64,000 bases of DNA, taken from assembly GCA_902494555.1 (NCBI GenBank), contig CABUTR010000002.1:49416-113415 (forward strand), read 5' to 3'. Shown here in pieces: positions 34,468-43,540 of this stretch (position 1 is its first letter; each line of letters opens with the position of its first letter). The notes under the pieces are model-generated. The model was given only the letters and a program-made list of their open reading frames with translations, was not told where the DNA came from and made no database searches. The stretch comes from an uncultured Collinsella sp. (GTDB lineage: Bacteria; Actinomycetota; Coriobacteriia; Coriobacteriales; Coriobacteriaceae). The position numbers and the translations under genes were made by a program.

Positions 34468-34543
34468 TGGAGCCAGCGACCGGGCTCGAACCGGTGACCC
34501 CCGCTTTACGAGAGCGGTGCTCTACCAACTGAGCTACGCTGGC
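34468..34543 (-). tRNA. tRNA-Thr(CGT)
   Basis: 76 nt on the minus strand with encoded CCA. Acceptor GCCAGCG pairs with CGCTGGC, D-arm GCTC/GAGC, anticodon stem CCGCT/AGCGG with loop CTCGTAA (anticodon CGT), T-arm ACCGG/CCGGT with TTCGAGC. Decodes ACG. Confidence 0.97.
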
Positions 34544-34700
34544 GGCCATGTGATGACGCAACTGAGGCGTCAACGGCTGTCTATGATACGGGACATCGCA
34601 AATCCGTGCAAGTGTTCTGACGGCTTTTCTCACTTTAAATGCACTAATATTGGAGACGTGATGTCTTGCTCTTACGGGTCTCAAACAGAATGGGGTGGCG

Positions 34701-35195
34701 ATGGCTCAACCCAAGATTCTTCTCACACGCATCGATGACCGGTTTATTTACGGGCAAGACGTTGAGCTGTGGAACGAAGTCGTGGGTTCCAACCTTGTTT
34801 TAATCGTCAACGATGAGATTGCGGCTGATTCGCGCAAGTGGGCCCCTATGAGGGTGGCGACACCCGAGGGTGTCTGGACGCGGTTTTTCTCGGTGCAAAG
34901 GACTGTCGACATCATTCATACCGCAACGCCGCGCCAAAGGATTCTCATCATGGTGGCGTCGCCCACGGATGCACTCGCGCTGGTTAAGGGTGGTGTGCCG
35001 ATCACCAGGATCAGCATTGGCCATATGCAGGCGGGGGAGGGCAAGCACCCCATAACGCCCGCAGTCTCCGTAGACGATACGGACATCGCTGCCTTCAAAG
35101 AGCTACAAGAACTCGGCATAGAGCTAGAAATCCGTTACCTCCCCAGCTCCAATCCCGACCCCATCCAACTAGTCATTGGGGACGTTCTTAAATGA
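34701..35195 (+). CDS. Degenerate PTS EIIB of the mannose family (active-site His replaced by Tyr)
   Basis: 164 aa, colinear with the functional EIIB at 24975. The active-site motif reads RIDDRFIYGQD, with Y17 where H17 is required, so it cannot be phosphorylated in the usual way. The last codons (LVIGDVLK, stop) are supplied by a REP-like element (35169-35200): its ACTAGTCATT end and GACGTTCTTAAATGA are in frame. No EIIA/C/D follow. It could be a regulatory remnant that still binds EIIC-EIID, or a decaying duplicate. ATG 34701 has no strong ribosome site. Confidence 0.75.
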   Translation: MAQPKILLTRIDDRFIYGQDVELWNEVVGSNLVLIVNDEIAADSRKWAPMRVATPEGVWTRFFSVQRTVDIIHTATPRQRILIMVASPTDALALVKGGVPITRISIGHMQAGEGKHPITPAVSVDDTDIAAFKELQELGIELEIRYLPSSNPDPIQLVIGDVLK

Positions 35196-35352
35196 CTAGT
35201 CAAACGGGACACCCTTGGCACTTGGGGACGTTCCTTATGTGCCGGCCTTTTAGGAACGTCCCCAAGTGTCGGCAGATTGGGACAGTCCTTCTCGCCAAAC
35301 GTTAAAGACTGTCCCCAATGACTAGTCATTTAAGAACGTCCCCAATGACTAG
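35169..35352. repeat. Cluster of four REP-like hairpins
   Basis: 35169-35200 (ACTAGTCATT / AATGACTAGT around GGGGACGTTCTTA); 35219-35268 (perfect 17-bp arms CACTTGGGGACGTTCCT / reverse complement); 35276-35319 (ATTGGGACAGTC / GACTGTCCCCAAT); 35321-35352 (the first element, inverted). Two sequence types and both orientations are packed into 184 bp. Confidence 0.9.
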
Positions 35353-35354
35353 GT

Positions 35355-35390
35355 AGAAAAACGCCCGTCGGCAGTGGTGCCGGCGGGCGC
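35355..35390 (-). terminator. Terminator of galM
   Basis: On the minus strand GCGCCCGCCGGC / GCCGACGGGCG followed by T5. Confidence 0.85.
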
Positions 35391-35417
35391 TGCTGTGCGA
35401 TATGTTGCGTTGTGGGC

Positions 35418-36470
35418 TTAGTGCCTCATAAAGTGGTATTCGATCACATTGCTGTAGGGGTGACCCGGGCCCACAATGCCCTGCGGGAACAGCGGCTGGT
35501 GCGGTGTGTCGGGGTACATCTCTGCCTCGAGGGCAAAGCCAGCGCCCCAGCCATAGTTGGCATCGTCCTTGGCGTGCTCGTCGCCCAGCCAGTTGCCGGT
35601 GTAGAGCTGCACGCCCGGGGCGGTGGTGTAGTAATCCAACTCACGACCGGTCCACATCTCCTCGACGTGCATCGCGCGGCGCAGATTACGGCCGTACTGA
35701 TAGCCATCGATGCACAGGCAGTGGTCGTAGCCACGGGCCTGCTTAATCTGCGGGTCGTCGGCTTCCATGCCGGGCGCGACGGGGTGCAGCTCACGGAAGT
35801 CAAACGGCGTGCCCTCGACCGGAGCGATTTCACCGGTGGGGATATTCTGCTCGTTGATGGGCAGGTAGTGGGCAGCGTTAGCAACAAAGAAGTGCTCGCA
35901 GTCCATGCCGGCGTTATGGCCGGCAAGGTTAAAGTACGTGTGGTTGGTCATGGACACGTACGTGGCGCAGTCGCTCTCGCAGCCATATTCGATACGGAAA
36001 CAGCCGGTACGCGTCACGGTAAACACGGCTGTAAAGGTGCGGTTGCCGGGAAGGCCCAGCTCGCCATCCTCAAGCGAGGTGGTCATGCGCACGGCATTGT
36101 GGGCCTCGTCGAGCTCAACGTCCCACACGCGCTTGTGCAGGCCGTGCTCAAGATCGCTGTGTAGGTTGTTGGCGCCTTCGTTGGCCGGCATATGCCAGTC
36201 CGTGCCGGCGATGGTGATAGTGGCACCCGCGGTGCGGTTGGCCACGGGGCCGATGGTCGCGCCAAAGCAGGCGGGGTTGTCAAAGTAATCCTCGAGCTTA
36301 TCGAAGCCCAACACCACATCGCGCACGTTGCCGGGAATGTCGGGTACATCAATACCCAGCACGGTGGCGCCATAGTCCATAATGCGAACGCAGATCTCGG
36401 GCCCGTTGAGGGTGTAACGATGAACGGGGGTACCGCACGGCGCGGTGCCGAAAAGCTCGGAAGTGATCAT
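35418..36470 (-). CDS. galM: Aldose 1-epimerase (galactose mutarotase)
   Basis: 350 aa. GalM motifs: TIGPVANRTAGATITI, NEGANNLHSD (His 1), SMTNHTYFNLAG (catalytic His 2) and a C-terminal FALEAEMYPD with the catalytic Glu. Interconverts alpha and beta anomers of galactose or glucose, which is relevant for sugars released by glycosidases. Transcribed away from the DeoR gene at 36676, with a 205-bp shared promoter region. Confidence 0.92.
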   Translation of the reverse strand: MITSELFGTAPCGTPVHRYTLNGPEICVRIMDYGATVLGIDVPDIPGNVRDVVLGFDKLEDYFDNPACFGATIGPVANRTAGATITIAGTDWHMPANEGANNLHSDLEHGLHKRVWDVELDEAHNAVRMTTSLEDGELGLPGNRTFTAVFTVTRTGCFRIEYGCESDCATYVSMTNHTYFNLAGHNAGMDCEHFFVANAAHYLPINEQNIPTGEIAPVEGTPFDFRELHPVAPGMEADDPQIKQARGYDHCLCIDGYQYGRNLRRAMHVEEMWTGRELDYYTTAPGVQLYTGNWLGDEHAKDDANYGWGAGFALEAEMYPDTPHQPLFPQGIVGPGHPYSNVIEYHFMRH

Positions 36471-36624
36471 TTAGTTCCTAACATCGAGGTATTTCCGACA
36501 AACTGTAGCGCGAACAGGCGAGATTATCACTACACCCCACTAAAGCAGGGGGTATTTTTCTCAAAAAAGTGATGATTGGAGCTGTGCGGGCGTTCATTTT
36601 GACGCGAACGAGTCTGATACAATT

Positions 36625-36642
36625 TGTTCGTTACTGTTTGAA
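36625..36642 (+). promoter_or_regulatory. Candidate LacR operator, deoR promoter
   Basis: TGTTCGTTACTGTTTGAA. The same TGTTC-N7-TTTGAA occurs at 58541-58558 (lacF) and, inverted, at 60605-60622 (lacA). Confidence 0.65.
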
Positions 36643-36675
36643 TGATATGCGCGCAAAGAACGGCGAGGATTCATC

Positions 36676-37440
36676 GTGATTAAGGCGGAGCGACAGGATA
36701 AGGTTCGTCAGCTGCTCGATGAGCAGGGCACGGTTTCGGTTAAGGAGATTTCGGATGCGTTAGGTGTCTCGGACATGACGATCCGTCGCGACCTTGAGGA
36801 GCTTGCAAGCCTGGGCGAGATCGAGCGCGTGCACGGCGGAGCCCGTAGTGCACAGGGCCGTCCCCACGCTATGTTGCGCCACGAGTATTCGCACAGCGAA
36901 AAGCGCACCAAGCATGCCGAGGAAAAGCTGCAGATCGCGCGCCGCGCTGTGGAGCTCATCGAGGAGGGCTCGACCATCTTTTTGGGTACGGGCACCACGG
37001 TTGAGCAGATGGCCTCGATGCTGCCGGCGTTTCGCCTGCGCATTGTGACCAATTCGCTTTCGGTGTTTAACCTGCTCGAGGCGCGCGAAGACTGCGACCT
37101 GTGCCTCGTGGGCGGTATGTACCGTCGCCGCACCGCCGCTTTTGTGGGGCCAACGGCCGAGGATACTCTGCGTGCGTTGGGTATCGATGCGGCGTTTATC
37201 GGCGCCAACGGCATTCTGGATGGCGACGTGTCCACGTCTAACATGGAAGAGGGCCGCATCCAGCAGCTCGCCTTTAGCAAGGCCGACTCGCGCTATCTGA
37301 TCGCCGACTCCAGCAAGATCGGCAAGCGCGACTTCTACACCTTCTGCCGCCTGGACAATTTGGACGCCGTGGTGTGCGAGCCGGGTATCGCCGCCGAGGA
37401 TCGTGTCGCCATCGAGGAGCACACGCAGGTCATTTGCTAG
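36676..37440 (+). CDS. lacR: DeoR-family repressor, LacR-like
   Basis: 254 aa. DeoR HTH (residues 6-57: ERQDKVRQLLDEQGTVSVKE, SDMTIRRDLEELASLGEI) and a ribose-5-P-isomerase-like effector domain (GSTIFLGTGTTVEQM, NSLSVFNLL, GGMYRRRTAAFVG, DSSKIGKRDFY). LacR in Gram-positives responds to tagatose-6-P and represses lacABCD(FEGX). Sharing of an upstream motif with lacF and lacA supports the same role here. The symbol is by analogy. A truncated copy of its 3' half lies at 41793-42194. Confidence 0.8.
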   Translation: MIKAERQDKVRQLLDEQGTVSVKEISDALGVSDMTIRRDLEELASLGEIERVHGGARSAQGRPHAMLRHEYSHSEKRTKHAEEKLQIARRAVELIEEGSTIFLGTGTTVEQMASMLPAFRLRIVTNSLSVFNLLEAREDCDLCLVGGMYRRRTAAFVGPTAEDTLRALGIDAAFIGANGILDGDVSTSNMEEGRIQQLAFSKADSRYLIADSSKIGKRDFYTFCRLDNLDAVVCEPGIAAEDRVAIEEHTQVIC

Positions 37441-37872
37441 CTAGCGCTACGGGATTGCCAACAGGCGATGCGGGAGGACTTTTACCTCCTGTCATTGTGG
37501 AAACCAGCGCGTCAGCGCTACGCGATATGACGCGCAAATGAGGACTCCACTATCAAATTGTCTCAATCTGTAACAGGTAGGGGCGAAATCACCAACCAGA
37601 TGTTACAGATTGAGATTTTTGACCCGGCCTATTCCGTTTGTCTCGATCTGTAACAGCTAGGACCGAATAATTCAGCTAGTTGTTACAGATTTAGATTGGG
37701 GATATTGGCCTGTGCATTCATCTCAATCTGTAACATCTAGACGTCCAAAACCGGTCTTAGTGTTACAGATTGAGACAATTCGGCGGGGTCTACCTTGTTT
37801 GTCTCGATCTGTAACGGTTAGGACTTAAAAACTCGGCTACGTGTTACAGATCGAGACAAAAGAAAAAGAACA
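37441..37872. other. Intergenic region occupied by hairpin array 1
   Basis: Between convergent lacR (+) and the GntR gene (-). Bases 37441-37560 are unremarkable; 37561-37856 is the four-unit array described separately. No conventional terminator is seen. Confidence 0.7.
37561..37856. repeat. 55-nt hairpin array 1, four units
   Basis: Units 37561-37615, 37641-37695, 37721-37775, 37802-37856, each exactly 55 nt: arm TCTCRATCTGTAACA, 25-nt core, arm TGTTACAGATYGAGA. Starts are 80, 80 and 81 bp apart. Cores are A-rich in the centre in the same orientation. Confidence 0.92.
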
Positions 37873-38592
37873 TTAGGACTTGAAAATAAAGTTTTGATAA
37901 GGGATTCGCCCAGTTAAGACGGTGCGGCAGACAATTGAGATTAGTTTGCCTCCGGAGTCGTAAGCATAATGGGTCAGTTCGATGACCGGAAGTTTTGCAA
38001 CACCATAATTACTGGCTTCGGAATCGCTAAGCTGACGTGCTCTATAGCTTTCCCTAACAGATTGGATAGACTTGGACAAGTCGTCCATGATTCTGCTAAA
38101 TGCCTGAAAATCTAACTGGTTATTCGGAACGCGCGACTTTGAAATGAAGAACGTATCAGCGCCTATGAAGCTGCCTTCAAGTTCGTAGGTCAATTCAAGA
38201 CGCTGAATTTCATCGCGACTTTGACATCCAAATTGTTGGAGCATCATTACGGAAATTGGACGACCTGATGTGAGGCCGCCGAAATGTTTGGTGATGGCAT
38301 CCGGATCAACGCCATCGCAATGGCTTGCAAAGTCAAAGTCTAAAAGTGAATTGAGCTCGCTAACGCGTTTCGGTGCAACAAACGATCCCTTACCTTGGAT
38401 TCGATAGATACTTCCACGACGCTCCAGCTCACTCATGGCAAGTCGGACGGTTGTTCTGCTTACGGCGTATTCGTCGCAGAGTTCCATTTCTGTTGGAAGT
38501 TTATCGTCTGCTTGATATTCATCGACGATCTGCTTGAGCAGCGCGTCGGTGAGCTGTAAATAGAGTGGCCGTTTTTCGTGTGTATCGAGCAT
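37873..38592 (-). CDS. GntR-family (UTRA) regulator
   Basis: 239 aa from ATG 38592 (TGAGG 5-6 nt upstream; an ATG at 38610 is an alternative). N-terminal wHTH (KLPTEMELCDEYAVSRTTVR) and UTRA effector domain. GC content is lower than neighbours (AT-rich codons such as AAT, GAA), suggesting transfer. It follows the gene at 38665 on the same strand with a short gap, and is divergent as a pair from the PTS at 39942, so it probably controls that PTS. Confidence 0.86.
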   Translation of the reverse strand: MLDTHEKRPLYLQLTDALLKQIVDEYQADDKLPTEMELCDEYAVSRTTVRLAMSELERRGSIYRIQGKGSFVAPKRVSELNSLLDFDFASHCDGVDPDAITKHFGGLTSGRPISVMMLQQFGCQSRDEIQRLELTYELEGSFIGADTFFISKSRVPNNQLDFQAFSRIMDDLSKSIQSVRESYRARQLSDSEASNYGVAKLPVIELTHYAYDSGGKLISIVCRTVLTGRIPYQNFIFKS

Positions 38593-38664
38593 TAGAGCCT
38601 CAGTTTGCATGTTGGTTATACCTGATGGTTGCCTCAGTCGGGATGTAACGTGGGCAAGGTAACC

Positions 38665-39585
38665 TTAACGTATCACAGAGCGGCTCAGCATGACGATCTG
38701 ATGCCTGTATCCACGAAGGGCTTGTCCGAGCGTGAAGATATTCTGGGGCAGGCAAATACCGTTCATGGAGTCCCCGATATGTTGGAGGTCAGCGCCGGCT
38801 GCTTTTGCTGCAAGGCCTATTTTCTTAATGGTCTCGCTGTCGCAGGAGTCTTGACTCGTCCCGTTCGCCGCCATGACGAGAACCTTCTCTTCAATTGACT
38901 TGCCTACGTTGTGGGATCGTACAAAGTCTACGATGGCGCGCAGGTCTGCTTCTTGGAAGCAAGGGACGGTGTAGGGGGCTGGCACGAGAAGGATATCGAC
39001 GCCGAGGTCAACAAACTTGCGCGCAATTTCGAGCGTCATGACAGGTTCTGCAACGCCCGCTCCATGCATTTTTCCGGCTATGACCAGGCCATTGAAATGC
39101 TCTTTGGAGAGTTTAATCGAATGGGCGATTGCATCGTTGGAGACGCCGGTTCCAGGGTTGCCCGTCAGGCAGATAAAATCAAATCCGAGTTCGTTAGCCT
39201 TTTCTAAGGTCTTGGGAGAGACGCGACGACCCATGGGGATTTCCGTTCGGGATTCAGACATCTCTGCCTCGTTATCAACTGGCTCCAGATTGACGCCAAT
39301 GGGCCTTCCGCATGCTCGCTTCACCCAAGTGACCGGGTTTTCATTGAGATCATCTGGAATACCGGCAATAACTGGATCGAACACATCGAGCGCGTTAAAC
39401 AGAAGCAGGTCGGCACCTGCGGCACGTTCGATTTCTGCATTAGTAACGCCGCCGAGAAATTGGGAAGAGGGTACGTTTTCCGCCATGATGGTACGTCCCT
39501 CGGAAGCCAGAATTGCCTGTTTTAGATCCATGGGTGACGTGGCGGCAAAATCGGATGCGGACATGTTCAGTAATCGTTTGGGCAT
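38665..39585 (-). CDS. TIM-barrel-like protein linked to PTS, function unknown
   Basis: 306 aa, starting MPKRLLNMSASDFAATSPMD. Segments VTNAEIERAAGADLLLFNAL, IGVNLEPVD, GFDFICLTGNPGTGVSNDAI and GVDILLVPAPYTVP show the regular beta-alpha alternation of a TIM barrel with a Gly-rich phosphate-binding loop. Relatives are commonly found beside lactose-family PTS genes and mis-labelled as HAD-like hydrolases. No catalytic triad can be proposed. AAAGGAAG precedes ATG 39585. Lower GC, as its operon partner. Confidence 0.6.
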   Translation of the reverse strand: MPKRLLNMSASDFAATSPMDLKQAILASEGRTIMAENVPSSQFLGGVTNAEIERAAGADLLLFNALDVFDPVIAGIPDDLNENPVTWVKRACGRPIGVNLEPVDNEAEMSESRTEIPMGRRVSPKTLEKANELGFDFICLTGNPGTGVSNDAIAHSIKLSKEHFNGLVIAGKMHGAGVAEPVMTLEIARKFVDLGVDILLVPAPYTVPCFQEADLRAIVDFVRSHNVGKSIEEKVLVMAANGTSQDSCDSETIKKIGLAAKAAGADLQHIGDSMNGICLPQNIFTLGQALRGYRHQIVMLSRSVIR

Positions 39586-39941
39586 TGTTACTTCCTTTGA
39601 CTAGAACGACAGGCTTGTGACATTGTCTCTAATATTGTTACAACAATATATTCAATATGTTATATCCAATCGGTGAACGGTTGCAAACTTCTTGTACTGC
39701 TCGGAAAAAATAGCCACTAGCTGGGAAAACCTTAAATTAATCAACTACCGTTCACCGAATAAGTATTTGAATTCTTGACATATCGACAAAGCGGAAAAAG
39801 AATTGGTTATGACAAATCGCGCAAATGATATTACATTTCGCACAAGAACGTATTCACTTACATAAGTGGATACAAACGGGGACGACGACGGTTGAGTCCG
39901 GATAAATCGTTGTGTGCCCGGGAATCATGAAAGGATGTGTT
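39586..39941. other. 356-bp divergent promoter region
   Basis: AT-rich, between the TIM-barrel gene (-) and the PTS (+). Contains GGTGAACGGT at 39673-39682 and its inverse ACCGTTCACC at 39747-39756, and TTGACA at 39775-39780. No gene. Confidence 0.65.
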
Positions 39942-41636
39942 ATGGACGCTATCGTCAAATTCCTTGAAAAACACCAGCCCCTCTTCGACAAAATCTCGAG
40001 GAACATTTATCTGGTGGCGATTAAGGATGGCTTTCTCTCGAATATGCCAATTGTGCTGTTCTCGAGCCTGTTCCTTCTTCTTTCGACGCTCCCTGCCTAT
40101 GTAGGCATCACGCTTCCGTCTGAGGTGCTGGATTTCTTCAATAAAATCTATGCATATACCATGGGACTTCTTGGCATTATGGTGGCCGGCACCACGGCGA
40201 GCTCACTTGCCATGTCGATGAACCGTCGCATGCCTTCGGGTAAATCTCTCAACCCCACCTCGTGCATGGTTTGTGCCATGTGCGGCATGCTCTTGCTATC
40301 GGTGACGAACGATGTTGTCTCGATTGGCGGAGCAGATACATCTGTTTTTGAAACCGGCTATATGGGAACCAAGGGTTTTCTCGCTGCGTTCGTAGCCGCA
40401 TTCTTGACCGTTAATATCTATAAGGTGTGCATTAGCCATAATGTGACGATCAAGCTTCCCAAAGAGGTCCCTGGCTCTATTGCGCAGAGTTTTCGCGATA
40501 TCTTTGCATTTGGGTTTTCGATCCTTGCGTGCGCTTTTATCGATCTTGCGAGCCGCAAGCTGCTTGCTGTGCCGTTCGCCAATTTGGTATCCGCTCTCAT
40601 CTCGCCGCTGTTCTCCGCGGTCGACACCTATCCTGGCATGGCGCTTATCGAAGGCGCGGTCGCGCTTTTCCAATTTATGGGTATCCACGGTGCTTCGGTT
40701 GTCATGAGTCCGATCAATGCTGCGCTCTACGGCAATACCGTTACCAATCTTGAGGTTTTCCAAGCAGGTGGACACCCGTCAATTGCTCTCACGCAGGACT
40801 TTACAAGCTTCATCGGCGGTCTGGGCGGTTCTGGCTGCACGTTCATCGTTCCTATTATCCTGATCATGTTTATGCGCTCCAAGCAGCTTAAAGCCATGGG
40901 CAAGGCATCGATTATCCCGGTGATTTTTGGAGTTAACGAGCCCGTTATCTTCGGTATGCCGATTGTTCTCAATCCCTATATGTTCGTGCCCTTCCTAGTG
41001 GCTCCTATGGTCAACGCCATTATCGGTAAATTTTTCATTGACGTCATTGGAATGAACGCCCCCATGTATACCATGCCGTGGGCGCTTCCCGGCCCAATTG
41101 GTGCGTTCCTCACCACGGGTCTCGATCTGCGTTCTCTCGTATTGATGGCAGTGCTGTTGGTCGTCGACTTTGTGATTTACTATCCGTTCTGCAAGGCGTA
41201 TGACCATCAGCTTTGTTTGGAAGAGTCTGCAAAGGAGACTGCAGGAACCTCGGATGCAGATGCTATTGCCGCACAGGAAAATGTCGCAAAAGCTCTCGAG
41301 GCGGTAAAGGACAAGGCGGAGCAGATCCGCGTGCTTGTGCTTTGCCAGGGTGCCGGCACTTCGACTCTCTTGGCAAATGCTCTTCGCGAAGGTGCCGCTG
41401 CTAAGGGTATCGATCTGGTTTCTCAGTCCGGTGCGTACGGAAGCCACTATGAGACGATGGATCAGTACAACGTGATTGTTCTGGCGCCCCAGGCACGCAT
41501 GTACTATGACGCTATGAAGGCCGATACCGATCGCCTTGGAATTAAACTGCTCACCACAAGGGGCAAGGAGTATATCGACCTTACCAACGATCCCGAAGGT
41601 GCAATTGACTGGATCGTTCAGGAGCTGGCCAAATAG
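39942..41636 (+). CDS. PTS lactose/cellobiose-family EIIC-EIIB fusion
   Basis: 564 aa. EIIC (residues 1-~420) begins MDAIVKFLEKHQPLFDKIS with about 10 helices, conserved MGIHGASVVMSP and the NEPVIFGMPIVLNPYMF motif. A linker is followed by EIIB (~455-564) with the phosphorylated cysteine in VLVLCQGAGTSTLL. ATG 39942 has AAAGGA 8 nt upstream. It lacks EIIA and must receive phosphate from a separate protein such as the lacF product. Substrate unknown; no glycosidase is adjacent, unlike the three modules downstream. Confidence 0.88.
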   Translation: MDAIVKFLEKHQPLFDKISRNIYLVAIKDGFLSNMPIVLFSSLFLLLSTLPAYVGITLPSEVLDFFNKIYAYTMGLLGIMVAGTTASSLAMSMNRRMPSGKSLNPTSCMVCAMCGMLLLSVTNDVVSIGGADTSVFETGYMGTKGFLAAFVAAFLTVNIYKVCISHNVTIKLPKEVPGSIAQSFRDIFAFGFSILACAFIDLASRKLLAVPFANLVSALISPLFSAVDTYPGMALIEGAVALFQFMGIHGASVVMSPINAALYGNTVTNLEVFQAGGHPSIALTQDFTSFIGGLGGSGCTFIVPIILIMFMRSKQLKAMGKASIIPVIFGVNEPVIFGMPIVLNPYMFVPFLVAPMVNAIIGKFFIDVIGMNAPMYTMPWALPGPIGAFLTTGLDLRSLVLMAVLLVVDFVIYYPFCKAYDHQLCLEESAKETAGTSDADAIAAQENVAKALEAVKDKAEQIRVLVLCQGAGTSTLLANALREGAAAKGIDLVSQSGAYGSHYETMDQYNVIVLAPQARMYYDAMKADTDRLGIKLLTTRGKEYIDLTNDPEGAIDWIVQELAK

Positions 41637-41671
41637 TGGATGCACTTCGTCGTTGATTCGTCGGTGTATGG

Positions 41672-41709
41672 TACGGCCCCGCAGCTTATTGAGCTGCGGG
41701 GCCGTATTT
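41672..41709 (+). terminator. Terminator after the PTS EIICB gene
   Basis: TACGGCCCCGCAGCT / AGCTGCGGGGCCGTA around TTATTG with a short T-tract. Confidence 0.9.
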
Positions 41710-41792
41710 CGTTGAGTATCTAATTGAGACAATACGCGCAACCGTCGTGAGATCGCATTGGCGCTCTCCGAGTCACCGACAAACTGTCTTCC

Positions 41793-42194
41793 ATCTATGT
41801 GACCAATTCGCTTTCGGCCTTTAGCCTGCTCGAGGCGCGCGAGGATTGCGAGCTGTGCCCGGTGGGCGGCATGTACCGTCGCCGCACCGCCGCCTTTGTG
41901 GGCCCCATGGCCGAGGATACCCTGCGCGCACTAGGGATTGACACGGCGTTTATCGGTGCCAACGGCATTCTGGACGGCGACGTGTCCACGTCCAACATGG
42001 ACGAGGGCCGTATCCAGCAGCTCGCTTTTAGCAAAGCGGACTCGCGCTATCTGATCGCCGACTCCAGCAAGATCGGCAAGCGCGACTTCTACACCTTCTG
42101 CCGCTTGGACAATTTGGACGTCGTGGTGTGCGAGCCGGGTATTACCGCCGAGGATCGCGCCGCCATCGAGGAGCACGCGCAGGTCATTTGCTAG
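41793..42194 (+). pseudogene. Truncated DeoR/LacR duplicate (effector domain only)
   Basis: From VTNSLSAFSLLEAREDCEL to the stop it is nearly identical to the C-terminal half of lacR (36676-37440), including EEHAQVIC at the end. The HTH half is missing, and the upstream sequence is unrelated. Sequence after the stop (TAGCTAGCGC, then AGGAGGACTTTT) also matches that of lacR, so a block of DNA was duplicated. An ATG-like start is not supported. Confidence 0.85.
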
Positions 42195-42299
42195 CTAGCG
42201 CAGCAGGAGGACTTTTGCCCTTGCCAGCGCGGGGTTACCGCTTCACAATGACGCGCAAATAACTTTGGGCAACAAGGATGAGGCTATTCTGAGATATGA

Positions 42300-43532
42300 C
42301 TAGACTCCGTATCTCGTCTTTATGTCCCTTGAGAATGAATCGTAGTCTTCATAGAGCCCTTCTCTGCTTTCATCCTCGGCGTGGTTTACACGTTCAAGGA
42401 GCTTATCCTTTGAAGCCTCTTTTGTTATTGCGGCCTCGCCATCGGGTATTGTGGCTTGCAAGAATAGTTCTAGAGCATGGACGTCTTTGAGTATGTAGCC
42501 CGTCGAACGACCCGCTCCTGTTTTTTCGATTGCGCTGCAACTAACAAGCTGGCCGAGGGTTCGTTTAACGGTTACCTCGCTGATATCGGGGCAGCTGGAC
42601 CGGATGTCGGATTTCTTAATGACGCCGGGTCTCTGTTGAAATAGAACAGCGATGCGCGCTTGCTTCGACATGGGACGAGTGCTTGATTCAATTAAGGTAC
42701 GCTGCTCGAGCTGTCGGTAGGCGGCCAGGGTTGTTCCGAGCATGAAACGGATAAAGGGTACTTCGGTGTTTTGATTTTCATTCCATCCAGTGGAGCTTGC
42801 AGCGAGGGCGTTGTAGTAAAGCGCTTTGTTGTCTTCAATAAGTCGTTCGATGCTGATGTAACGCGCAACATCGTATCCAGTCTTTTCGAGCAGCAGCGTT
42901 GTAAGGAGCCGGCTCATCCTGCCATTGCCATCGTTGAAGGGATGAATGCTAACAAAATCGAAGATAAAGCGGAGCGATATAAGGAGGGGATCGCAAACTT
43001 GGCGAGATAAAGCATCGTTGAGGGACTGGCAGGCTTCTTTAATAAGTCCCGGGGTTGCTAGAGCCGAAGGGGGCCTAAAGCGCACAAATCGATTACCTTG
43101 ATCGTCAATGGAGACGATTTCGTTATCGCCATCTTTCCAATGGCCTCCATACGAGATTGCCGTGTGCGCCATGAGGTCACGATGCAACTGCAGAATGACC
43201 GATGGCGTTACGGGAATGGAATCGTGTTGCTCGTGAATAAGCGACAGCACATCTCGGTATCCAGCGATTTCTTCCTCTGCGCGGGAGCTTGGCTTGGCGG
43301 AATACGCCATGATCGCTTTGAGTCTTTTTTGGGTGGTAACAATTCCTTCAAGTCCGTTGGAGGATCGGGTGCTTTGGATCTTAGCCTCCTCCATTAGGGA
43401 CGATAGAAGCTCGGGTTTGACTTGACTCAGAGCAAGCTGACGGCCTTTATGCTCGCGTATCGAGAGGAGGAGGTTGGTGATTGGAGTTGCTTCGAGTTCC
43501 GCTGGGACTGTGGTGTAATCGAACTGGCGCAT
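42300..43532 (-). CDS. Fic-family protein with N-terminal inhibitory helix and winged HTH
   Basis: 410 aa. Inhibitory-motif-like STRSSNGLEG (54-63) at the N-terminus puts it in class II, Fic core HPFNDGNGRMSR with catalytic H197, and a C-terminal winged helix-turn-helix (about 287-350, KSDIRSSCPDISEVTVKRTL). Such proteins AMPylate or otherwise modify targets; the HTH and the large palindrome over its promoter suggest autoregulation. AAAGGAG precedes ATG 43532. Lower GC than neighbours, so likely acquired. Toxin-like activity is possible but the target is unknown. Confidence 0.9.
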   Translation of the reverse strand: MRQFDYTTVPAELEATPITNLLLSIREHKGRQLALSQVKPELLSSLMEEAKIQSTRSSNGLEGIVTTQKRLKAIMAYSAKPSSRAEEEIAGYRDVLSLIHEQHDSIPVTPSVILQLHRDLMAHTAISYGGHWKDGDNEIVSIDDQGNRFVRFRPPSALATPGLIKEACQSLNDALSRQVCDPLLISLRFIFDFVSIHPFNDGNGRMSRLLTTLLLEKTGYDVARYISIERLIEDNKALYYNALAASSTGWNENQNTEVPFIRFMLGTTLAAYRQLEQRTLIESSTRPMSKQARIAVLFQQRPGVIKKSDIRSSCPDISEVTVKRTLGQLVSCSAIEKTGAGRSTGYILKDVHALELFLQATIPDGEAAITKEASKDKLLERVNHAEDESREGLYEDYDSFSRDIKTRYGV

Positions 43533-43540
43533 GCGGCTCC

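Noticed and set aside
34468..34543. tRNA-Thr as attachment site of an integrated island.
   Set aside because: No integrase and no repeated tRNA 3' end found in the window.
37561..37856. Possible CRISPR array (four evenly spaced repeats with unique-looking spacers).
   Set aside because: Units are long inverted-repeat hairpins with variable cores, 'spacers' recur between arrays, and no cas gene is present.
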